Below, piece by piece: positions 56,411 to 64,000 of a stretch of DNA of 64,000 nucleotides (its first letter is position 1; each line of letters opens with the position of its first letter). Source of the DNA: Symbiodinium natans (taxonomy: Eukaryota; Sar; Dinophyceae; Suessiales; Symbiodiniaceae); contig CAJNDS010002087.1 of assembly GCA_905221605.1 (NCBI GenBank), forward strand, positions 5,001-69,000, read 5' to 3'. Under the pieces are notes generated by a model, which was not told where the DNA came from, searched no databases, and saw only the letters and a program-made list of their open reading frames with translations. The translations under genes and the position numbers were made by a program.

Positions 56411-57523
56411 GCTCTTCTTAGGATGGTCGGGCTGCAGTTCTTCATGCGGAACCCGACGTCAAGACCCAAATGCTTCCTTTAAGAAGCTCCTTCGGTTTCT
56501 GCTTGCCAGCGATGAAGCTCACACGATAAGCCACAAAGTTGGTTTCGGGAACGCTACTCAGCAATCGGGCCAGTATGTCGAGGTAGGATTCTGACCCTTC
56601 GTTTCGTTTGCCATCTTCGGTGTCGGAAGAGCATGCCGCTCAGAGACGGGCAATCATCACATTTCCGAGTGCCCCAAACCTCAAACCCCAAAACCAACCA
56701 AGCCCCCTAAACCCCAAACCCCAAACCCTAAAACCCTAAACCCTAAACCCTAAAACCAACCAAGGTATATCCATTGCAGCGGTGGGGCCAAGAAGTGACC
56801 CGCCGCAGCCGAGCGATCCGCCAAGGTCTGGCATGGTCACGCGGCTCAATCATCAGATAAAGTGGGGGTATTTCCCGAAATTGGGGGGGGTACCCCGTTT
56901 AGACCCCCAATAGAATAGAATCCCCGGAAAGGGGACCCCCAACATAGGGGTAACCCCCGAGTTTCGTTCGGAAGCCCTCCCAGTTCTTGGGGCCTCATGA
57001 TGAGATCTCAGGATGTCTCAGAGGTTCAGGGTTTAGGGCTTTGGGTTTAAGGTTTAGGGTTTGGGGTGTAGGGCTTCCAGGACTCCATACTGGATGTTAG
57101 AAAATGGTGGTTAAGGCCAGGTTTCGGATGGTTTCGGGGTTCTGCTGGTTGGCCTGTGCACAACGGCTACATGCGAAGCTACGGCGACAGTGTTTGCCAT
57201 CTTCGACCTCGTTTAGTCGCTTTGGTCCTTCCGGAGCTCTTGCCAAGAGGTCCTCCTCAGAAGATGAGCAGACAGCTTTTTAACACGAACTTGTTCTCAA
57301 GCCTTGCGTGTCGGATGGAATGGACGGGACGCAAGCCTTTCTCAGAAGTTGACGCCATGTGTCGGAGCCAAAACATCCCCAGACATCCCAAGTCTTCGCG
57401 ACGCCCTGCCGAGCATCCCTAGTAGCAGAGCCTCATTTAACTGATTTGGGCAGCGCACGGAGAGGGAACGTCGAGACGCCAGACCTCGAGTCCCTATCTT
57501 CAAGTTGAAAACCTGACCCATCA
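56411..57523. other. Stretch between the LamG copies
   Basis: Possible coding continues to about 56592 in the copy 1 frame (LLRFLLASDEAHTISHKVGF). Then comes a CCCTAAA array at 56690-56760 and a MITE-like element (56868-56960, GTGGGGGTATTTCCCGAAAT ... AGGGGTAACCCCCGAG). A TTTAGGG-like cluster lies at 57030-57070. No further gene is visible. Confidence 0.5.
56690..56760. repeat. Degenerate telomere-like CCCTAAA array
   Basis: About eight imperfect CCCTAAA / CCCCAAA units. Confidence 0.8.
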
Positions 57524-57632
57524 CTTGGGATGTTCCCCCGTTCTTCCAACAGTCCCTAATAGGGAGTATAATAGGGGTACGATAATCCCGATGAAGGACT
57601 GTTAGTATTAGGGCGAACATCCCAACCTACAC
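57524..57632. mobile_element. Complete ~105-bp MITE
   Basis: Left end CTTGGGATGTTCCCCCGTTC then TTCCAACAGTCCCTAATAGG; right end, inverted, GTTGGGATGTTCGCCCTAAT then ACTAACAGTCCTTCATCGGG. The ends pair along almost the whole length. It lies directly before the first exon of LamG copy 2. Its halves match the termini at 50171 and 55112. Confidence 0.78.
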
Positions 57633-57640
57633 TGGTTGAG

Positions 57641-59858
57641 GTGGCTTGGTTCAAGAGCGAGAATGCCGGTGGGGTTTGGTCCAGCTCCGTGGGAAATTTC
57701 GAGGCACGAAACACGGAGGTCCTCTATCGAAGCTGGACTGAAAGTTGTGACTTTTTGTGGTTGCACCATGTTGCACTTTGCTCAAAGGCTTCGGGCAGAA
57801 TTCGGCTCTGGGTTGGGCTTGGTTACACAAAACCCACCAGCCCAGAAGGCATGTGTGTATACCCTCAGAGTCCAAAGCAGGCCAGCGCGTAGGCCGTACT
57901 GCAGGGCTTGAGAATCTACACCCCCCCCCCCCCCCCGACAGTGTGGTACGGAGGAAGAGTCCAAGCCGGCAATGGAGCAGACCGCCCAGTGACGTATATT
58001 GAAGGGCCAGCATCATCAGGCCCGGGGTTGCATCCCCATGTCTATTTCAGGGCTGAAGGCTTAGGATTCGGGTGGCGTTTTTTTTTAACGCTGACATGTG
58101 ATGTATATATGTAGTATATTATACTACATATTAGATTAGACATTATCTTCAGGTTTCCTTCTGCAGGTTTTTCAAAGTTGCCAAGGGGGTGCACGCTAAG
58201 CAGGCATCCGCTTCGGCGCAATCCTTGCTCCGACCTTCACGATCTGTTTCTGGGCTCCAAGCGGTTGAGGTAAGGGATGCTTACAGGATCCGTGCGCATG
58301 TACGTGGATCCCTTGATGGTTCCTTGCTCTGCAAACTTTCAAGAACCAGATAGAGACCCAAGAAGGAGCCCAGGTCCTTCAGCCGTCAGAGAGTCAAAGA
58401 GGACTTGGACACTGCTGCCAAGGTTCAGTCACACGTTACACCGGCAACAAGCGCAAGCGAATTCTCCAGATGCCCGGCTTTGAGATCGCCTGAGAGGCTT
58501 GGGTACAGGGGGTCTCGGATTTGGGCCCTGAAAAGAGGCAACTCCCAGCAGGGCCCGGTGACACTTTTTGTCTATTGAAGCTCACGCTAAGCAGGTGTCA
58601 CATCTTATCCATTCATCGTCAGGGTCCCCAAAAAAACGAAACCCAGGACAGCATCGCCGCTGAACTGGTTGCACGGCCGCTGGACTCTTCAAGGGCAGCC
58701 TGCGTTTTTCGTTTTTCGTTAGGAAGCATTCGGGCTTGCACCGCTTCTGGATCGAGTCGCCAGATGCTTTGGTTCGTATGGCTGCTGGCGTGGGCATGCT
58801 TGTTTTTTTTAGCAATGACTGGACCGAGGCCACCATGATGGACATTCTGGCGTCGCCTTTTACAAGAAGTGGGTCACCCCGTCAACCACCAACCCCAATT
58901 CCTTCGACTGGGTGGTGCTATGTGGGACCAACGGCGCTCAAAGAGTTTACAGCGGGATGTCCGACAGGGTTGTCAATGTTGCAACTGATCAGGGAAGCAC
59001 ACTTTCAGAGTACACCCACTTGTACATCAATTCATACGGCCAGTACACTAGCGAATTTTCAGACTTCGCCATCATGGAACTGATCACGTGGGACAGGGCG
59101 TTGACGGACGAGGAAATGAGGGCAAGCACTGAGTACTTGAAGTGGAAGCTGAGGGTAGGTGCCGTCCTGGAGGTGACAGAACACCTTTCTACGCAGTACC
59201 AGAGCAATTTCGCAGACTTGGGGGCCGAGGAGAAAAGCGTAAATGGTGAAACAGTGAAAGCCGACTTGGCAAACGGCTACACCGCTGACATTGGGCTGCA
59301 GCTGAAAGCATGTTCTCGAGAGTTTTGATTCCAGACCTTAGTCCTAAGAAGTGAAAGCCGGGAGTTTTCTGCTAGGGTTTCCAGATATGGCCAAGGAGAT
59401 GTCAGGCTGGAGTGCCCTCCGAAACTATGCCAGAGGCTTTGTCAGCTGGAGCAACCCTGCCACCGCCGTGGCCGTTGTTAAGGGCCTGATACCAGGTGCA
59501 CAACATATCTACTCGCTGTACCCAGGCCAGTACTGGTAGCCTTTCGCACTCTACTCTGTGTTCGAATGTTTCGAGAAATTGAGGTGAGCCGGCTTGCGAC
59601 GTGCGCATATTTGAAGAACCAAGGTTCATGGTGAGCACGGACAAATCCGTAAGCTTCCATGACGACGCCGTCAAAGTGTCGGTAAACGGAGGGCTAAGTG
59701 GCAGAGCCCGGCTGTGGGCTACCACCAGACCTATCTTCCAGGGAGTGGCAACCGCCAACCCCAGGGGAGAGATCAACTTTGAGTTCCAGCCCATCCACGC
59801 TGGGATCTACCTCTCCGGAATCTCCATTGCCAAGGCCTCGTTAAACACAGGTTCCTGA
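57641..59858 (+). CDS. LamG/concanavalin-like domain protein, copy 2
   Basis: Exon 57641 to about 57715: VAWFKSENAGGVWSSSVGNF. Exon 57942-58019: YGGRVQAGNGADRPVTYIEG. Exon 58204 to about 58245: GIRFGAILAPTFTIC, after a 184-nt GC-AG intron. Exon 58429-58476: VTRYTGNKRKRILQMP. Near 58630: SPLNWLHGRW. From about 58830: HSGVAFYKKWVTPSTTNPNS, WVVLCGTNGAQRVYSGMSDR and SDFAIMELITWDRALTDEEM. About 59388: MAKEMSGWSALRNYARGFVS. 59582-59858: PRFMVSTDKSVSFHDDAVKV and GVATANPRGEINFEFQPIHA. It is collinear with copy 1 but has two extra introns at the 5' end and lacks one present in copy 1. The borders near 58690-58830 are unclear and may hide a frameshift, so it could be a pseudogene. Confidence 0.7.
57918..57936. 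repeat. Poly-C tract before an acceptor
   Basis: A run of C ending in GACAG, immediately before the second exon of LamG copy 2, where it acts as the pyrimidine tract. Confidence 0.9.
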
Positions 59859-62594
59859 AAGATAACAAAAAGGTTCATGTCTCGTCAAGGCTCAAGGCTC
59901 GTCAAGTCCTATCATTCTGGCAGTAGGTCCCAGTGTGGCCCTTGCCACAGATCTCTCTCTCAACCAGTCCTGACGATTGACTCTGAAAAGTGTCTTGGTG
60001 CCTATGATGGAGGCCAGATCCGATACCAAGGTCACCAACTCCACAGCCACAACATGTCCCAGCATACCCCATCTTAGAGAAGCCGACGTCAAGTTTAATG
60101 ACCCCAGCTTCCTTGAACCCCCGACCCCTACCTAGGACCTAGGAACAGCTCTGAGACCGCAAGCCCTAAGCATTGCTAAAGCCCTTTCGGAGCCCAGACA
60201 TCTTGTGCAGTCAACAATCTCGTTCATCTGGGGCCCCAAATGCCGAGTTTTGCAGGGTTCTTAAGGGAGGGGGGGGTATGTCAACCGAGGTTCCCTAATC
60301 CTCCCTACTACTCCCCAAGGCTCCCTAACCTTCCCCCTCCCGTAAGAACCCTATAACAGGTGGGCAGTCCCTCCGTGCTCCTGGAGGAAACCTCCACGAA
60401 GTCTGCAGCAGGTGCAATGACGGACGGCTTCGTTCATTTGCACCTTTACCGGCAGTGTGGCTGGCTGGCACTTCAGGTTAAAAGGCCTCGGCGCATCCAT
60501 TTGCTTCAGGGTTTGGACTGCAATTGAGCACACACGCACACACAGTTCCTTGCTCCGAAACATGAAGACTTGTCTATACATTTCGAACACCGGGCGATTT
60601 GTTTCTTGTTGGGGTTGTGACAGTTTGCACGGCGAGGAATTAGCCGTCAGCATGGCCTTCAAGACTCTTATCCCAAATCTCTGTCTCAGATCACACGAAA
60701 ATCCCAGTGGTCAGCAGGCAACCTTGAATGTTGGGATCCCTCCCGGCTCCTGGCCGACCGCCTGGTGTAGCGGCGCGCTCTGTCGACGCGGGTCTATGGG
60801 TACTGATCACGTGTGATGGCATTGTCCTGCGACCGGGAGGTTCTGCAAGAAGGTGGCAAGGCTTCTGGGCAACCCAGAAGAGCTTTGCTCAACTCAAGCG
60901 ATGCACGCAGACCACTCCGGAGAGTCACATGGAGTTGTCTTGTTCCTTTCTCGACGACTCGATGGCAGGGCGACCGATGCCCGCTCACGGGCCGAATCTA
61001 TGCATCCCTCGAAGTTGTCACTTACACATCAAGCCAGCCAAGGCAGTAAACAATGACTTTTAAGCGGGTTCGACAAAGAGAACACAGTAAGACTACACGT
61101 TTAGTGAGTGCTGCTGGTGCAGGCACGAACACCACTCAAACCTCAGATCTGGCCGCTTCAAGTCTTGAAGCATCTGAATCCGGTGCGCTTCTCGAACCCT
61201 AACCCACTAAGTCTGCAAGCCCTGCTCTCGAGGTGATGCGGTGCTTCTTCTCGGTGGCATGGGTGTCCAGCAGTGTGGGAGGCCTGGGCACAGCACCTCG
61301 GCTTTCTCTCTCTTTGACATCCCGTTTCGGAACATAATTTGAAGGGGCGAGACGGCAAATGTGTGTGTGCGTGTCAGTGTACTCATGCATCTATGCGCCT
61401 GTGTTTGTGTGAAGCAGCACTCTACCAATCAGTTCGTTTCAGAGTACTTGGGTTGGGCCCTCCAAACCGCCAGGGGCGACATGATCCGCCACCATGACCG
61501 ACCCCCCTAGCCGAGCTTGAGCAGCACTGCCCTTCCTCAAGATCCCGCCAAAATGGTAATACCCCTGGCCTCTGTGGGCCAACTCTCAAACTGCCAAAGC
61601 CACATCTCAAGCTTTAGGAACGCTGCACTCGCATTCCTGGCAACACAAGAGGCCCACGCGTGACTACAGAGTCCAATGGCATTTCCGGGGCTATATACAT
61701 TGGTGCAGGAAGGCTGTACGTGTAGCGGTAGTGATGGACAGCTTCGTAACCTGAGCTCCTTACACTAACTAAGCCTTACTGGGAAGTCGGTGAATAGGAA
61801 GGTAGGTTAAGTGAAAATGCAGGGGCTCTGGGTTTTGTTAGGAGTCACGGCTGACGTGACGCACAGGAGGGCTCCAGACCGTCAAAAACTAAGCATGCCA
61901 CGAAAGCGGTCCTGGCCGTGAAGATGAGGACTTGAGGTTTCGAGCTGTGTTGTAAAGAGGCCGGGTGTACAGGTTTCAGGTGGATGAAAGGGCATCGCCG
62001 AGCAAGCCTGCCAATACACGTTTAACTTGAAGGCCTGGGGGCGTGGAGCAGCCTCTGCATCACTTTACCAATCAATCAGCAGCTAATGAGATGCCCTGCT
62101 GCAAAGATTGAAACTTGAAACGCTCGCACACCGTTGTTGTTGTCTCAGGTTTATACCTACAAGCTATTGGGTGCTGTGTTCGAAGAGCGGCTCAGCGGTT
62201 TTGCATGTAGAAGATCGTAGAGCCGAGCCGGTGCAATGGTGGCAATGCATTCGATGCATCTCTAATTGGGGACTTCAGATGTTTAGTGATTTCACTTAAA
62301 CTTAAACCCCAAACTCTGACCGGTGAACTAGCAGCATCCGTGAAATCGAGGTCTCAGTCTAAAGTTTCATGGTTCGATTACAGCATGCCAGCAGTATCTC
62401 TATACCTGAAGGCCAGGCCTAGAACAACAACATACAAGTACCACAAGTCTATACACTACACCCCTTAGGTTACCTAGTATGTGCAGATGTCTAGACATGA
62501 ATCACCAAGCGCCGAGCTGCGGGAGGCTTCTTCCGCAGGTCTTCGATCACGGCGCACTACTGTTGCTGGGCGGCACAGAGGGTTCAAGGTTTTT
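59859..62594. other. Long stretch without a supported gene
   Basis: A frame to about 60076 (VLTIDSEKCLGAYDGGQIRY) may be one more LamG copy 2 exon. 60690-60815 is open (ENPSGQQATLNVGIPPGSWP) but isolated. The rest shows only short frames and one small inverted-repeat element. Confidence 0.45.
60251..60355. mobile_element. Small inverted-repeat element
   Basis: GCAGGGTTCTTAAGGGAGGG at about 60251 pairs with CCCTCCCGTAAGAACCCTAT at about 60335, about 65 bp apart. The interior holds CTCCCTA-type direct repeats. Confidence 0.6.
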
Positions 62595-62599
62595 GGGCC

Positions 62600-63262
62600 T
62601 TGTCTTACTGTTGGTGAGCAGAGAATTAGGGCCCTATGTATGGTTCGGCCCCGGCGGCCCCCCCCCCCCTACCCCCCCCCCCCCCCCCTACCCCCCCCCC
62701 CCCCCCCCCCCCCTACCCCCCCCCCCCCCCCCCCAATGGTATCCCCCCCCCCCCCCCCTGTGGTGTGGTTGGGGGTTGTTTTAGGGTTTTAGGGTTTAGG
62801 GTTTAGGGTTTAGGGTTTTAGGGTTTTAGGGTTTAGGTTTTAGGGTTTAGGGTTTTAGGGTTTTAGGGTTTTAGGGTTTTAGGGTTTAGGGTTTTAGGGT
62901 TTAGGGTTTAGGGTTTTCCCCGCGGATGGGGTACTAAGATGATACCCCCCCCCCCCCCTGTGGTGTGGTTGGGGGTTGGTTTTAGGGTTAGGGTTTAGGG
63001 TTCAGGGTTTTAGGGTTTAGGGTTTAAGGTTTAAGACTTCAGGTTTAGGGTTTAGGGTTAGGGTTTAGGTTTTAGGGTTTAGGGTTTAGGGTTTAGTTTA
63101 GGGTTTAGGGTTTAGGGACCGTAGAGTAGACTTGGGGGGGGGGGGATACCATGGGGGGGGGGGGGGGGGGGGCCCAGGACGCTCAACGCTGAACCATATA
63201 TACCCTCGCAGGGATTATATGATACCTCATTCCCCCATTCCCTACTAACCAACAGTAAGTTG
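62600..63262. mobile_element. Foldback-like element carrying TTTAGGG-type repeats and homopolymers
   Basis: CTTACTGTTGGTGAGCAGAG at about 62603 is matched, inverted, by CTTACTGTTGGTTAGTAGGG ending near 63257. Similarity continues through a TATGGTTC motif to the homopolymers. Inside lie poly-C blocks with TA interruptions, two copies of CCCTGTGGTGTGGTTGGGGG each followed by TTTAGGG/TTTTAGGG arrays (62777-62918 and 62985-63120), and poly-G near 63135-63171. Confidence 0.7.
62777..63120. repeat. Degenerate TTTAGGG / TTTTAGGG telomere-like arrays
   Basis: Two arrays in the same orientation with frequent extra T, separated by a poly-C block and the GTGGTGTGGTTGGGGGTTG motif. Confidence 0.95.
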
Positions 63263-64000
63263 TGGCACAGTCTCGTCAAAAATGCCGCAACTGTCCAGAT
63301 TGACAGAGGAACTCTTCCCAAAAAGACAAAGAGTCTAAGAAGTTGGCCCCAGGCTGGCTTCCTGCTGGAGTGAGAGGTACCAACTGCTGCGACAGGACTT
63401 CTGCAAAACGCCCTGAGCCCGAAGTTGTGGAGGGAAGGATGGAATTAGGGCCTTTGCTGTTTACAACGATGCGTTGCAGACAATCCCCAGCACCTAGTTG
63501 GGCTCAGTGAGTCAGTTCGAGAATGCCACCCGACAGCCTTCAACCCTGCTAGGACTCCAAATCTTCGGCTCCGGAACAACTGCGATGCGTCAATGGCAAC
63601 TGGTACAACAGCTCCTCGCGGCTGATTTTGAAGCATGAGACCTTTAAGGGTTTAGGGTAGTTTGGGGTAGTTGAAATGTGTGTTCACAGGTCGTCTCTGG
63701 TGGTTTGGCCGAGTCTGGCCACGCAAGTTGCTTCCGTACTTCTGCTTAATGACTAGAAGACATGAAGCAGATAACTCCAGATACCACCCGAAGCGACTTG
63801 AGAAGGGTCTCAGCACGAAACGCAGCTCTGAACAGCACACTCAGACGACGAAGCCCGCATGCAGGGGTCGGAAACCGCGAGTCCATAGGTGCTGTCTAAG
63901 CCTAAGCCGTACAAACTACCCCTTAGCCCTTAGCCCCATGGAACATGGGTAATGTAAAGGTTCGATGATCCTCTCTGTCATCTCCTGGTACCCTACAATG
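63263..64000. other. Right edge, no supported gene
   Basis: A short frame after TTCACAG (from about 63690, RLWWFGRVWPRKLLPYFC) could be an exon, but no partner lies within the window. Confidence 0.4.

Overview
This window looks like nuclear DNA of a dinoflagellate, most likely a symbiodiniacean or close relative. The evidence is: coding sequence chopped into short exons with GT-AG, GC-AG and stranger junctions; TTTAGGG-type telomere-like repeats scattered through introns; long homopolymer, dinucleotide and minisatellite tracts; a LamG/concanavalin-like domain with the motifs NWLHGHL and GVAFYQKW; a Cys-rich NTPEACCQCGGG motif; and a nuclear copy of a dinoflagellate-type mitochondrial cytochrome b fragment. 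Every convincing coding segment lies on the + strand, which fits the one-directional gene arrays of dinoflagellates. There is no sign of prokaryotic, plastid or viral DNA. All exon borders were placed by eye from reading frame, splice dinucleotides and paralogue comparison.

Layout: (1) 2.7-9.1 kb, a J-domain gene split by a ~5.8 kb intron filled with tandem repeats, mainly a 53-bp satellite. (2) 9.8-16.4 kb, a ferlin-like multi-C2 membrane protein in one nearly uninterrupted 6.4 kb exon, followed by a 0.6 kb inverted-repeat element. (3) 17.5-18.3 kb, a short spliced gene of unknown function. (4) 21.1-21.7 kb, a NUMT with the 3' part of cob. (5) 22.6-23.2 kb, a second, compact J-domain gene. 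(6) 24.8-26.5 kb and 28.1-29.3 kb, two spliced genes of unknown function, the second coiled-coil-like. (7) 30.7-38.2 kb, exons of a Cys-rich surface protein or proteins, closing with an exon that encodes a membrane helix and a short tail. (8) 41.1-48.2 kb, another many-exon gene with Cys-rich exons, one intron of which holds an ~800-bp GT tract. (9) 49.4-60 kb, two paralogous LamG-like genes. The first is interrupted by a ~4.9 kb block carrying a CCCH-like zinc-finger gene and other exons. (10) 60-64 kb, mostly non-coding, with a fold-back element full of TTTAGGG-like repeats.

The most interesting feature is intron and element dynamics. The two LamG paralogues differ in where they carry introns, and at least one extra intron is essentially a MITE-like element. 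A related element sits in an intron of the coiled-coil gene. Terminal inverted repeats matching a solo MITE at 57.5 kb border the 4.9 kb block inside the first LamG copy. Several junctions keep frame only if a single G is shared by both intron ends. Together this suggests that introner-like elements are shaping gene structure here.

The genes do not form an obvious pathway. The ferlin (calcium-linked membrane fusion), the LamG and Cys-rich surface proteins and the J-domain co-chaperones look like an ordinary nuclear gene neighbourhood.
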